A stretch of DNA of 53,873 nucleotides from Kistimonas asteriae (GCF_018263925.1 NZ_JAEVHF010000028.1:1-53873); one strand, 5' to 3'. Counted from the stretch's first letter, positions 16,344 to 24,609 are shown. The notes: a model not told the origin generated them from the sequence alone. Made by a program: numbers and translations.

Positions 16344-16367
16344 GGCGATAGGCCAAACCCAGAGGGT
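16344..16367 (+). promoter_or_regulatory. Tandem mini-hairpin leader 4
   Basis: GGC-GATAG-GCC, then ACCC-AGA-GGGT (or ACC-CAGAG-GGT), six bases before the ATG at 16374. Confidence 0.7.
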
Positions 16368-16373
16368 GAGTAT

Positions 16374-16634
16374 ATGAGAACCATGCGCGTAGATACCTTT
16401 TTTGTTGACCAGTTCGGCGTTCAGATCGGCCATCAGAGTTCAGTCCGTTTCCCTACAGATTGGGAAAGCGTGTCGGAGTTCCAGTCGTTCAAGGTGTTCC
16501 GTGCCCTGGAAGAGTCGGCCTCTGGAGCAGAGGCCAAGACTGAAGTCATCAGGAATGGTGTGCGAATTTCGGAGTTTCAACCCATTGAGGGCATAAAGCA
16601 GATTCAGGAAATTGTGTTGGAGAATGCAGCATGA
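16374..16634 (+). CDS. Hypothetical protein, first of accessory operon
   Basis: 86 residues, no family recognised. No signal peptide or membrane segment; mixed charge. It is the first gene after a shared-type promoter and hairpin leader and overlaps the next gene by four bases (ATGA), so it probably heads an operon running to 19031. The start is fixed by the six-base spacing from the leader. Confidence 0.65.
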   Translation: MRTMRVDTFFVDQFGVQIGHQSSVRFPTDWESVSEFQSFKVFRALEESASGAEAKTEVIRNGVRISEFQPIEGIKQIQEIVLENAA

Positions 16635-16894
16635 CATTCGACGACATGATTTATCTTTGCAGCCACTTTTGTACTGAAGATGCAGGAACCGTTGAAGATA
16701 TGCGTACCACGGTCATCCCGCGCATTGAACAGGAGGTTGGAGAGCTTAAACGGCTGCAAGTGGTGATCAATGAAGCGTCCGCCAAATCAGAAGAGCCATT
16801 GCCTGATTGTTCTGACGTATTCGAGGATCGAATAGAATTTCTTGGCCAAGTGCTGGATGTAGCACATAGAAGGCTGGAAACAGTAACAGTGTAG
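16631..16894 (+). CDS. Hypothetical small acidic protein
   Basis: 87 residues, helical and acidic, with three cysteines (two in YLCSHFCTED near residues 8-17). No family recognised. It is translationally coupled to the preceding gene by an ATGA overlap, and 21 bases separate it from the membrane protein that follows. Confidence 0.6.
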   Translation: MTFDDMIYLCSHFCTEDAGTVEDMRTTVIPRIEQEVGELKRLQVVINEASAKSEEPLPDCSDVFEDRIEFLGQVLDVAHRRLETVTV

Positions 16895-16915
16895 CTGTGT
16901 GCTCCAGGGGGGAAC

Positions 16916-17428
16916 ATGGACATGAATAAATTATTACAGTTGCGGTGCAGGCTTTCAGCGTTTAATCCGGCGACCTTAGCATTGTCAGGCGCTCCTGGGG
17001 CTAATTACTACTCCGTTTACCGTTATCGCAGGATGTTCTTTTCTAAGGCGGCGGCGCTTTGTGCGTTTGGGGCCGGGTGGTACTTCTACGATTTCAACAA
17101 GGGCGTATTGGCAGCACTGGCAGCCATCGTTCTGGTCTGGTTGGTAATGCCAACCGTGCGGAGTGGCTATAAGAAACGGCAGGCGGCTTTGAAAGTTGCC
17201 AGGAAGCATGTTGCTGAAGTCGAGGGCGAAACCGGCGTTATTCATCACATGATAGCGTTACGAGATACAAGGCCCGACCTGAAGCGCAGGGAGTATGACC
17301 GCTTGATCAGCCTGTCCTTTGAAAAGAAATTCGATCAGCTGGGTGCTGTGGATCTGGAACACCTGATACTGTTCCAGCAAGATTATTTGGATGCAATAAA
17401 TTTGAAGTTGGCGGAGGCCGGTAAGTGA
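16916..17428 (+). CDS. Small inner-membrane protein of unknown function
   Basis: 170 residues. Two adjacent membrane segments (about residues 42-56 and 62-80) form a hairpin, with a short N-terminal part and a 90-residue charged helical C-terminal domain. No family recognised. Its stop is one base before the next gene, which is also a membrane/coiled-coil protein, so the two may act as a pair in the inner membrane. Confidence 0.65.
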   Translation: MDMNKLLQLRCRLSAFNPATLALSGAPGANYYSVYRYRRMFFSKAAALCAFGAGWYFYDFNKGVLAALAAIVLVWLVMPTVRSGYKKRQAALKVARKHVAEVEGETGVIHHMIALRDTRPDLKRREYDRLISLSFEKKFDQLGAVDLEHLILFQQDYLDAINLKLAEAGK

Positions 17429-17429
17429 T

Positions 17430-18263
17430 ATGGAAGGTTATCTTTTGACATGGCTGGATTGGTTACCAGCTGGAGTAACAACATCTGTATTGGTTGTTGT
17501 TCTGTTTTTTATGCGTAATTATTTTGCAGAATGGGTGAAAAAATCCGTCAGCGCTCATTATGACAAAGAGCTAACTGTTTTGTCTTCCGATTTGCGAAAA
17601 AGTGAAGCGCAGTTTCAAGCTGAAATTAATGCTCGGGATAAGCAAATTGCCGCTATCAGAGATGGTGCATTGTCTAGCCTGCATAGCCGTGAGATGGTCT
17701 TATACCAGGAAAAAGTGAGTGCTGTACGCCAGTTTTGGGAATGTGTAAATTCGCTCGGGCCAGCAAAGAACGTTTCATCATTAATGGCTGTAATAAAGTA
17801 CGATGAATTCCTAAAGGCGACCCGTGACAATCCGTTGTATGTAGTCGTAGCGACTGCGCTTGATCATGTTGATGTATCAAGGTTAAGTACATCATTAGCC
17901 GATAGCGCTCGACCTTTTGTTACCCCTTTGTTATGGGCATACTTTTCTGCCTACAGAACAATTCTTTTAAATGCAGTTATGAGGGTGCAGTTTCTAAAAA
18001 GTGGCAGTGGTGAGGATTTTACTAATATAGAATCCATCAAGAATGTTGTTAAAGAGGTACTGCCGCATCAAAAAGAGTTTATTGATAACAATAACCTTGA
18101 AGTGCTTTTCTATTTGGTTGAAGAACTGGAAGAATGCATACTGGCCGAGATGAAAAACATCTTGGATGGCGAAGCCATAAGTACAAAAAACATTGAGCAA
18201 GCCAGTAAAATCAATAAGGCTGTCCAGACAGTGGTTCAGCAAACATCTAGTGCAGGTTGCTAA
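17430..18263 (+). CDS. Membrane-anchored coiled-coil protein of unknown function
   Basis: 277 residues. One N-terminal membrane segment (about residues 12-30) is followed by a coiled-coil stretch (residues 42-85, with repeated Lys/Glu/Gln heptads) and a helical domain to the C terminus. No catalytic motif is visible. Adjacent genes on both sides are unknown. The architecture resembles membrane sensor or exclusion proteins, but nothing in the sequence proves a role. Confidence 0.65.
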   Translation: MEGYLLTWLDWLPAGVTTSVLVVVLFFMRNYFAEWVKKSVSAHYDKELTVLSSDLRKSEAQFQAEINARDKQIAAIRDGALSSLHSREMVLYQEKVSAVRQFWECVNSLGPAKNVSSLMAVIKYDEFLKATRDNPLYVVVATALDHVDVSRLSTSLADSARPFVTPLLWAYFSAYRTILLNAVMRVQFLKSGSGEDFTNIESIKNVVKEVLPHQKEFIDNNNLEVLFYLVEELEECILAEMKNILDGEAISTKNIEQASKINKAVQTVVQQTSSAGC

Positions 18264-18264
18264 T

Positions 18265-18705
18265 ATGACACTCAGCGAGTTCCAAAATCAGGTAAAAAGA
18301 CAGCGATCTTCGGTGATCTCTTCATGGTGTTTTGTTGCTGATGAAGTGCTTGGACTCACACAGGCTGATGCGGCCTATGAGTTGACTCAGGCGGCAGTCA
18401 AAGCAGGTTATGTTGAGTCTCGCCCTGCACCACCAGGAGAAACCCTGAAGCATTGGGCCGTACAGAACAAGGCTCCATTGTGGGCGTGTTTTGCTGCCCT
18501 GGATCTTCTTATCGAACAAGGGTGGTTGCCATCATCTGATACTGAATGGGCAGTATTAGCGCATCTCTGGATCAGGATGCAGGGGCCGTTCAATACCCTG
18601 GAGGATGTTATGAAATCTGTGCCGTCTTATCTTCACGAACAGCAGGCCGTGTTCGGTCTGGCGCTGGTAGATAATCAAGCATTTATGGCCAGGAAAAAAG
18701 CATGA
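18265..18705 (+). CDS. Hypothetical cytoplasmic protein
   Basis: 146 residues, rich in Trp and Ala, all-helical in appearance, no family recognised. The ATG at 18265 directly follows the previous stop, making the longer upstream alternative at 18193 unlikely because it would overlap by 70 bases. It overlaps the next gene by four bases. Confidence 0.6.
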   Translation: MTLSEFQNQVKRQRSSVISSWCFVADEVLGLTQADAAYELTQAAVKAGYVESRPAPPGETLKHWAVQNKAPLWACFAALDLLIEQGWLPSSDTEWAVLAHLWIRMQGPFNTLEDVMKSVPSYLHEQQAVFGLALVDNQAFMARKKA

Positions 18706-19031
18706 AATTATTGCAGTTGCAGAATCTGATTGAGGAAACAAACAGGCCCACATTGGCCATCCGGGTTTTGTTTGCCATGGTTGAAACCGCCAACCAGGAT
18801 GGTTTTGTTGAGTTGGATCGGGAAGAGATTTGTTCTGTTGCAGGCGTCGATCCTACGACCCAGATCAACAATTTCAGTCAGGTATGCAATGAGCTGTGCA
18901 AGCTGAATCTACTGGAGTTTTGTTACCAGGATGCAGCTGGAGAGCTGCATCAGAAACGTGGCAGGGGCAGGAAAGTTAAATATAAGGTTCCAGTATCTGT
19001 GTCGAGCCTGTTTTCATTAAATAGCAAATGA
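18702..19031 (+). CDS. Putative winged-helix protein
   Basis: 109 residues. Residues 10-75 read like a winged helix (RPTLAIRVLFAMVETANQDG, REEICSVAGVDPTTQINNF, then ELCKLNLLEF), followed by a basic wing (KRGRGRKVKYKV). It could be the local regulator of the accessory promoters, but this is inference from fold-like pattern only. Last gene of the cluster that starts at 16374. Confidence 0.6.
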   Translation: MKLLQLQNLIEETNRPTLAIRVLFAMVETANQDGFVELDREEICSVAGVDPTTQINNFSQVCNELCKLNLLEFCYQDAAGELHQKRGRGRKVKYKVPVSVSSLFSLNSK

Positions 19032-19089
19032 AAATGGGTATTCGAAAAATAGTGTGGGTTTTCAGTCGAAGACTGACAAGGTAAAAGCT

Positions 19090-19332
19090 ATGTCTTGCAA
19101 GAAAATGTCAGATTCAGAAGTTCAGAGAAAACTAAATCAGCTTGCAAAAATTGCAAATGAGTTGGCAGAAGAAGCGGAACGGCGATACGGAGAGGAGGGC
19201 GAACTTTATTATGAGGCTGAGGGCCGCTTCAATTTTATGAAGCACAATAGAGTTGACTGTCGTTGCAGAAGGCAGGATGGCGTTGTAATGGTATCCGAAG
19301 TTCATGCACGAATGGAATGTGGTGCATGGTAA
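19090..19332 (+). CDS. Hypothetical small protein
   Basis: 80 residues from the ATG at 19090, which follows an AAGG site; a GTG at 19054 is a poorer choice. Charged and helical at the N terminus with a Cys pair (DCRCRR) near residue 57. No family recognised. Confidence 0.5.
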   Translation: MSCKKMSDSEVQRKLNQLAKIANELAEEAERRYGEEGELYYEAEGRFNFMKHNRVDCRCRRQDGVVMVSEVHARMECGAW

Positions 19333-19379
19333 TCTTTCATTATGTCATGCTGCACTATTAGAAAAAGAAGAGGCTTAGA

Positions 19380-19631
19380 ATGCACCTTATTAAATTAACT
19401 GATCATTATGATGAGACTGTAACGGTTAATCTTTTAACTATTACATACATATCTAACCCATACAGACCGCACGGTGATAACCAAGAGCGCAAGGGGAGTG
19501 TTATTTATTTTTCTGATGGCAGTGATTTACCTGTCAATGAATCTGTTGCTGAAATAAATGTAATTATTAGCAACCATTCTTCTATGGCTGCTGGACAAAC
19601 AGTTAATAGTGAAAAACTGTATACATCGTAA
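19380..19631 (+). CDS. Hypothetical small protein
   Basis: 83 residues, preceded by a good ribosome binding site (AGAGG, eight bases before ATG). Mostly beta-like pattern; no family recognised. Codon use is AT-rich compared with the transfer genes. It lies just before the res site of the resolvase. Confidence 0.5.
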   Translation: MHLIKLTDHYDETVTVNLLTITYISNPYRPHGDNQERKGSVIYFSDGSDLPVNESVAEINVIISNHSSMAAGQTVNSEKLYTS

Positions 19632-19734
19632 CTTAACTGCTCGACAAGGCTGTTGCTACGTAACAGCCTGCGATTCCCTTTGCTAACTACACATGTCTCC
19701 GGCGCACTCTCCGCTCTCCCCCCTATCATGTATG

Positions 19735-19815
19735 GCCATTTAGGGTAGCTATTTAAATGCTAGCCATTTAGGGTATCTTTGCATTTATTTATAGCCATAA
19801 AATCAACAAGGCTAT
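19735..19815. other. Putative resolution site (res) of the resolvase
   Basis: The 217-base gap before the resolvase holds two direct copies of GCCATTTAGGGTA (19735-19747 and 19763-19775), 28 bases apart, and an inverted repeat ATAGCC-N13-GGCTAT (19791-19815) that could be the crossover subsite. Such an arrangement upstream of a small serine recombinase is typical of a plasmid multimer-resolution site. Confidence 0.6.
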
Positions 19816-19848
19816 TTTAAGTATACCCATATTACCCAAAGGCAGCCT

Positions 19849-20475
19849 ATGCAAGTCGCCAGAATTTACCTAAGAGTCTCGACCGACCAACAGAACCTTG
19901 ATCGGCAGGAGCAAATTGAAGCTGAAGCTATTCGCGATGGTTTTTATATCGCTAACGTTTATCGAGAGAAAGCGTCGGGCGCTAGTGCGGATCGGCCAGA
20001 GTTACAGCGAATGATCAATGATCTTCGGGAAGGTGAGGTTGTTATTGCGGAGAAGCTGGATCGCCTGAGTCGATTGCCGCTCAACGATGCAGAACAACTA
20101 ATTGCATCTATTCGCTCAAAGGGTGCTCGGCTTTGCATACCAGGCCTCATAGATCTCTCTCAATTCGCCCAGGAAGTGGATGGGATCGGGAAGATAGTTA
20201 TCCAGGCTATGGAAGAATTGCTGTTGAAAATTGCATTGCAGAGCGCACGGGACGACTACGAGACCCGCCGAAGACGACAGCAGCAAGGCATAGCTATCGC
20301 TAAATCAAAAGGAAAGTACAAAGGCCGTAAAGCCAACTCAGCTGTTAATGACCGCATTGTACAGCTCAGGTTGTCCGGGGAGGGGATCAAAAACACTGCA
20401 CGGATGGTCGGATGTAGTGAGTCGCAAGTTAAGAAAGTATGGTCAAAATATAAAGGTAAGTTTGTAAGTAAGTAA
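19849..20475 (+). CDS. Serine resolvase
   Basis: 208 residues. The N-terminal catalytic domain begins ARIYLRVSTDQQNLDRQ, with the nucleophile serine in RVST (S11) and the conserved arginines in EKLDRLSRL (near 70). A C-terminal helix-turn-helix follows (GIKNTARMVGCSESQVKKVW). It most likely resolves plasmid multimers at the adjacent res site. The 3' end and stop lie in a tandem 16-base duplication (20457-20488). Confidence 0.9.
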   Translation: MQVARIYLRVSTDQQNLDRQEQIEAEAIRDGFYIANVYREKASGASADRPELQRMINDLREGEVVIAEKLDRLSRLPLNDAEQLIASIRSKGARLCIPGLIDLSQFAQEVDGIGKIVIQAMEELLLKIALQSARDDYETRRRRQQQGIAIAKSKGKYKGRKANSAVNDRIVQLRLSGEGIKNTARMVGCSESQVKKVWSKYKGKFVSK

Positions 20476-20488
20476 GTTTGTAAGTAAG
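20457..20488. repeat. Tandem 16-bp duplication at resolvase stop
   Basis: Two perfect copies of TAAGTTTGTAAGTAAG. The resolvase stop codon lies in the second copy, and the second copy also supplies the -35 of the kfrA promoter, so the duplication may have created that promoter. Confidence 0.8.
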
Positions 20489-20508
20489 TATAAATCAGAG
20501 TATACTCT
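20478..20508 (+). promoter_or_regulatory. kfrA promoter with palindromic operator
   Basis: -35 TTGTAA (20478-20483), 17 bases, -10 TATACT (20501-20506). The perfect palindrome AGAGTATACTCT (20497-20508) covers the -10, a likely autorepression site for KfrA. Confidence 0.65.
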
Positions 20509-20535
20509 ATTTATATTTCCATAGGAGTAAGAGTG

Positions 20536-21738
20536 ATGGGCAGGCGCGCAACCTTTACTGACGAGATGATCCTGGAGGCCGCCAGGAAGTTGAAGGGCGA
20601 GGGTAAGGAAGTTACAGGCTGGACGGTTCACAGCCACCTCAAGGGCGGGAAGATAAGTCGCATAGAGCGGATTCTTGCAGAAAATGAGGTCACTGTTCTT
20701 GATGCAGAACCAGTAACAGCAGATGTCGTTCTGACACTACCGAGCCAGTTTCAACCTCAGGTAGAAGAAATGCAGCAGGCCTTATACAACGCAGCCTGTG
20801 AGATGTGGCGGACATCCACTGAAATGGCTGATAACCGTGTACGTGACGAATTTGTTGCCGCAAAGAAGGCCAAAGATCGGGCTGAAAACGATCTGGTACA
20901 AGCAAAAGAAACTGTTGATCAGATGGAAGACGAAATTACTCAGATGGAGTCTGACGTTGAATCTCTACAGCAAAACAACGCAGCCCTCGATCAACAGCTC
21001 CAGCAGGAAAAACAAAAAAACGCGGCAGCAGAGGCAGAGATAAACTCTCAAGCGAAAACGATCACGGAGTTGCGTAAAACTACCCAGGATCTGGAGGCCG
21101 AGCTTGAAAGCGAAGCTAATGCGGCTTCAGAGATGCGGGGCCAATGTACAGCCCTGAAAAGCAGGGTTGCCGAGATGAAAGAAGAAATGTCTGTCCTGGA
21201 GTCCAAATGCCATGCTTCAGGGGCTGAAGCAGCGAACCTCAAACGAACTGTTGGAGAGCAGGCTGTCTCTATTGAAAAGGCTACAGAAACAATCGCTTCT
21301 CAACAAAAAGAAATTGATGTTCTGGAAACCGCAAAAAATAAGAAAGAGTCTGAAGCGGAGGATCTCAAGCGCACCGTTGCTGAACAGGCATCTACCATTG
21401 AAAAGGCCACTGAAACCATCAACACTCACCAAAAAGAAATCGAAAAGCTAACCGCCGCAAAAAACAAGAAAGACACTGAAATTTCTGGTTTGAACGCACG
21501 GATTGATGATAGATGTACTGCTGTTACTAAGCTGGAGAAAGAAAAAGAAAAGCTGCAGGCCTCTCTGAAAGCTGCCGAACAAAAGGCCAGTGAGTTGGCT
21601 TCCGCACAGAAACGAATTCGAGAATTGAGCACTGAGGCTGGCGAGCTAAAGCAGGAAGTTAAGGCACTCAACAAACAGCTTGGAGTGCTGGAAGGGCGTT
21701 TAGGATCTCAGACAGGGAATTCTGGCAATAAAAAATAG
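20536..21738 (+). CDS. kfrA: KfrA-like DNA-binding coiled-coil protein
   Basis: 400 residues. The N-terminal 60 residues are a KfrA-type DNA-binding domain (ATFTDEMILEAARKLKGEGKEV, then SHLKGGKISRIERIL), and residues 100-390 are one long coiled coil of Lys/Glu/Gln heptads with internal repeats (two similar blocks, EQAVSIEKATETI and EQASTIEKATETI). KfrA proteins are plasmid autorepressors that also support stable inheritance. ATG 20536 is chosen over GTG 20533; both follow AGGAG. Confidence 0.85.
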   Translation: MGRRATFTDEMILEAARKLKGEGKEVTGWTVHSHLKGGKISRIERILAENEVTVLDAEPVTADVVLTLPSQFQPQVEEMQQALYNAACEMWRTSTEMADNRVRDEFVAAKKAKDRAENDLVQAKETVDQMEDEITQMESDVESLQQNNAALDQQLQQEKQKNAAAEAEINSQAKTITELRKTTQDLEAELESEANAASEMRGQCTALKSRVAEMKEEMSVLESKCHASGAEAANLKRTVGEQAVSIEKATETIASQQKEIDVLETAKNKKESEAEDLKRTVAEQASTIEKATETINTHQKEIEKLTAAKNKKDTEISGLNARIDDRCTAVTKLEKEKEKLQASLKAAEQKASELASAQKRIRELSTEAGELKQEVKALNKQLGVLEGRLGSQTGNSGNKK

Positions 21739-21807
21739 TTGGGGGGAATTGTTTTTTGTCTACTCCAGGATGGGTGTTTTGACTGAAATAAAATGCCCAT
21801 CTTTACA

Positions 21808-21845
21808 ATATCTCTATTGATATAATAAAAGGGCTGCTATATACT
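21808..21845 (+). promoter_or_regulatory. Promoter with ATATC-N6-GATAT operator
   Basis: ATATC-TCTATT-GATAT (21808-21823) overlaps -35 TTGATA (21817-21822); 17 bases; -10 TATACT (21840-21845). It drives the small gene at 21891 and probably the DndB-like gene. Confidence 0.75.
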
Positions 21846-21860
21846 ATTTATAACGAATGA

Positions 21861-21884
21861 GGCGAAAGGCCATCACCAAAGGGT
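21861..21884 (+). promoter_or_regulatory. Tandem mini-hairpin leader 5
   Basis: GGC-GAAAG-GCC, ATC, ACC-AAAG-GGT, six bases before the ATG at 21891. It starts 16 bases after the -10 box, so it would be at the very 5' end of the mRNA. Confidence 0.75.
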
Positions 21885-21890
21885 AAAGCA

Positions 21891-22109
21891 ATGACCATAC
21901 AAGACATCAAACAGGCTCCACTTAACACCAAAGAATTCTCAAAGCGTGACGTTTTGGCGGTGCTGTCTGCAGCTGAGGAAGACCTGAATCGCCTGATACA
22001 ACTCCAGGGTGATGCCAGCGAATCAAACCACAACAATATTTATGTGAGTGGTATGCGGCGGGCACAGTTCGCGCTTGAGCAATTCAAGAAAGACATCTCC
22101 TCCAAGTGA
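21891..22109 (+). CDS. Hypothetical small protein upstream of DndB-like gene
   Basis: 72 residues, helical, no family recognised. It has its own promoter and hairpin leader, and a second leader separates it from the DndB-like gene, so both are probably in one transcript with separately controlled translation. Confidence 0.6.
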   Translation: MTIQDIKQAPLNTKEFSKRDVLAVLSAAEEDLNRLIQLQGDASESNHNNIYVSGMRRAQFALEQFKKDISSK

Positions 22110-22127
22110 GTGGAGTTCATCTCGACT

Positions 22128-22147
22128 AAGCCGGTAAATACCGGCTT
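22128..22147 (+). other. Intercistronic stem-loop
   Basis: AAGCCGGTA / TACCGGCTT with a two-base loop, no T run after it. It lies between the small gene and the leader of the DndB-like gene and may be an mRNA-processing or partial-termination element. Confidence 0.5.
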
Positions 22148-22153
22148 ATCCAA

Positions 22154-22177
22154 GGCGAAAGGCCATAGCCAAAGGGC
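22154..22177 (+). promoter_or_regulatory. Tandem mini-hairpin leader 6 (DndB-like gene)
   Basis: GGC-GAAAG-GCC, ATA, GCC-AAAG-GGC, six bases before ATG 22184. The second stem has a compensatory A-T to G-C change relative to ACC/GGT. There is no separate promoter directly upstream. Confidence 0.75.
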
Positions 22178-22183
22178 AAAAAA

Positions 22184-23368
22184 ATGCAAAAACCAACATA
22201 TATTTTCCGTCAGAACGACACTCACTACATTGTTCCGGCTATCCAGGGTATTCAAGGCGGTAAGCGGATGTTCTGTGCTAACCTCAAACATCGCCATGTT
22301 GCAGCTATGATCCCCCCGGTTGACCAGCTTGCCGAGGCCGCCGATCGTGCACAGCGCAAACTGAACAAAACCCGTGCCATGGGTATTGCGCGCTATGTTC
22401 GTGACAGTGAGGACTCTTATGTGCTGCCTGCACTGACTGTTTCTCTCTTGGAAACAGGTATGCGAGAAGTGACATTTCAGCCGATTGCCGAAGGCGAAGA
22501 ATTCGGAGAGTTGTACATTCCCATCAACCACAAGGTACTGCTCAATGACGGCCAGCACCGCCATTGCGCGATTGGTGAAATCCTCAAAACTTGCGAACAT
22601 GCAGTACATGACAACATAGTATTGACTGTCTATGCTGGCGTTAGCCATGCCTGCGCGGATCAGATGTTTGTGGACATTAATCTGAACGCAGTAAAGCCCA
22701 GTGGCAGCATCAACACGCTCTACAACCATCGTGATCCCTGGTCATCGCTCGCGGTTGCTGTCAGCAAGAAGGCCAAAATTCTCGGCACTCGCACCGAGGT
22801 TGAGGCTGGCAACTGTAGCGTAAATTCACACAAAACCTTCCCATTAAGGGGCATCGTGTCATTTGCGAAAAAACTGCTTCCCAATGATCCTAGACCAGAA
22901 AGTTTTGATGACAATGTTGCGTATCTCACTGAGATACTGGATGCGATCCACGACAATACAGTAGTGTGGCGTGAAATCACAAAAACTGACTATTGGACTG
23001 ATGAAAAGACTGCGACAAAGGCTGATCCCAGCATGATCCAGCTGAACCGTAGGATGTCGCTAGCTTGCAGTGTACTCATGCTAGATGCAGTCGGGTTTTA
23101 TATGCGTGAGCATATGAGCCAACAGTTTTTCAAAGATAAAAATATGTCTCAGCCTGAGCGTATCCACCTTGCCGCCGCGACACTCAGCGACATTAACTGG
23201 GATAAAGATCACCCCCAGTGGGAAGGGCGGGCAGTCAGAGCCGGTAAACTGATTAAGAACAAGGTCAGCGTATTACTGACCTCCAACATCCTAATCAAAC
23301 ATGCCGGTATCAGTATGCCGATGGAAAACGAATCGCTAGAGTCAAAATTCAGCGAAATCTATGGTTAG
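22184..23368 (+). CDS. DndB-like DGQHR-domain protein
   Basis: 394 residues. The DGQHR signature is clear (LNDGQHRHCAI near residue 122), followed by a MFVDINLNAVKPSGSI segment typical of DndB-like proteins. DndB regulates the dnd phosphorothioate DNA-modification operon. No dndA, C, D or E is present, so this is an orphan, possibly acting on a host system or as an anti-defence factor. A strong terminator follows. Confidence 0.75.
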   Translation: MQKPTYIFRQNDTHYIVPAIQGIQGGKRMFCANLKHRHVAAMIPPVDQLAEAADRAQRKLNKTRAMGIARYVRDSEDSYVLPALTVSLLETGMREVTFQPIAEGEEFGELYIPINHKVLLNDGQHRHCAIGEILKTCEHAVHDNIVLTVYAGVSHACADQMFVDINLNAVKPSGSINTLYNHRDPWSSLAVAVSKKAKILGTRTEVEAGNCSVNSHKTFPLRGIVSFAKKLLPNDPRPESFDDNVAYLTEILDAIHDNTVVWREITKTDYWTDEKTATKADPSMIQLNRRMSLACSVLMLDAVGFYMREHMSQQFFKDKNMSQPERIHLAAATLSDINWDKDHPQWEGRAVRAGKLIKNKVSVLLTSNILIKHAGISMPMENESLESKFSEIYG

Positions 23369-23395
23369 AATAGGGGGCATTGCCCCCTATTTTTT
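23369..23395 (+). terminator. Terminator after DndB-like gene
   Basis: AATAGGGGGCA / TGCCCCCTATT, 11 base pairs with a one-base centre, followed by a run of T. Confidence 0.85.
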
Positions 23396-23419
23396 GGTCA
23401 ATGGAACTAGAGCCTGATT

Positions 23420-23698
23420 ATGAATGAAAACGCAAAACTCACTATTTCGCTCAACCCGGATGTACTGGCCGAGCTGGAATGGTTGGTAGAAACCCATCAG
23501 ACACATGGCGCACCTACGCAGGTTGGAAGCGTTGAAGAGCTAATTACCCATGTCGTCAGCAGTATCGCTGATGGATCGCGCAGACCAGGAAGCTGGGAAA
23601 GATCCATGCTTGATATGATGGGTTTAATCAGCAACTCCCCCTGGTTAGAGTACTACAGAAGTAAATACGGTAAGCCGGAGGGAGCAGAAGAAGTCTGA
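23420..23698 (+). CDS. Hypothetical small protein, possible ribbon-helix-helix
   Basis: 92 residues. The N terminus (AKLTISLNPDVLAELEWLVE) looks like a ribbon-helix-helix strand and helix, the rest is unrecognised. It converges with the toxin gene that ends at 23720. No clear promoter was seen in the short gap after the terminator. Confidence 0.5.
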   Translation: MNENAKLTISLNPDVLAELEWLVETHQTHGAPTQVGSVEELITHVVSSIADGSRRPGSWERSMLDMMGLISNSPWLEYYRSKYGKPEGAEEV

Positions 23699-23719
23699 CA
23701 CAGAAGACCAACTTAGCTG

Positions 23720-24055
23720 CTATGTGCGGAGTAGATACTGTTCCAAAAGTTGGCGGGTACTTTGGTCTTTTTCCATAAAGAGGATCGCATTTGCTGTTTC
23801 CTCGTTTTTATCTATCCTGTAGAGAATTCGATAGCCGTTCCAGCAATACTCGAAATATCTAACACCAAAGTACAAGAGAAGACTTTGGTTCAGGGCGTCG
23901 CAGTGCTTGTCTGGAGTCAAAGAAGCCTCGAAGTGACGAATTGCCTTGTCGATTTTATGGACTAACCTGACTCCCCCTTTAGGGTCGATTGCCAACTGCC
24001 TTTCTATCATTACCTCCGTGGACTGGTGATAGGAGTTGGTATATACAACTTTCAA
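23720..24055 (-). CDS. RelE/ParE-family toxin
   Basis: 111 residues. The pattern of a long N-terminal helical part, then FEYCWNGYRILYRIDKNEETANAILFMEKDQ, fits the RelE/ParE superfamily of ribosome-dependent RNases or gyrase poisons. It lies four bases after its antitoxin gene. It most likely stabilises the plasmid by post-segregational killing. Confidence 0.8.
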   Translation of the reverse strand: MKVVYTNSYHQSTEVMIERQLAIDPKGGVRLVHKIDKAIRHFEASLTPDKHCDALNQSLLLYFGVRYFEYCWNGYRILYRIDKNEETANAILFMEKDQSTRQLLEQYLLRT

Positions 24056-24059
24056 GGCT

Positions 24060-24311
24060 TTACTCCTTCAGGTATTTTTGCCTGATGCTGGTCATAAGCT
24101 CTTCGCCTGACATAACCCGATCATCCCTACAATCTCTCTCTCCGAGTGACAGCAATTTCAGCAGCGCTATTGCCTCATCCCTGCGTATACGTTCTTCGTA
24201 AGACTCGATAACATAAACGGGCTTCCCGTTCTGTGTTACCACTATTGGTTCGTCATCTAGTTCAAGATTGGCTGCATTCTTCTTGACATAACTGATTGAC
24301 TCGATTCGCAT
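24060..24311 (-). CDS. Phd/YefM-family antitoxin
   Basis: 83 residues from the ATG at 24311, which has an AGG ribosome binding site; a longer upstream frame would cross the operator. It begins MRIESISYVKKNAANLELDDEPIVVTQNGKPVYVIESYEE-like, the classical Phd/YefM DNA-binding fold. It neutralises the toxin and should repress the operon at 24350-24366. Confidence 0.85.
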   Translation of the reverse strand: MRIESISYVKKNAANLELDDEPIVVTQNGKPVYVIESYEERIRRDEAIALLKLLSLGERDCRDDRVMSGEELMTSIRQKYLKE

Positions 24312-24349
24312 TACCTGTCCCACCAGACCTGCACCTGTTAGCCCGAACC

Positions 24350-24366
24350 AAATATAGACTATATTT
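24350..24366. promoter_or_regulatory. Toxin-antitoxin operator
   Basis: AAATATAG-A-CTATATTT, a perfect 17-base inverted repeat about 40 bases upstream of the antitoxin ATG, probably over its promoter. The remaining bases to 24609 hold no gene or clear element that I can see. Confidence 0.65.
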
Positions 24367-24609
24367 AGACCCTTGATGCAAAATACGGTTGCGTGCCAGG
24401 GAGTTTTCAAATAGAGATTTTCATTCAGGAGGAAAATTCGTTACTTCGTTAAGGGCTGCCATAGAAAGTACATCTGTAGCCGTCTAAGGATGGTGCGTGA
24501 GTCGATAATTGCAAAAAATTTAAAGAATGACCCTTGAAAAACAAAAAGAAGACCCAAGATATTAAAGGTCACTTGACGTGTATAACACAAACAGTAAGGG
24601 AACTATATT

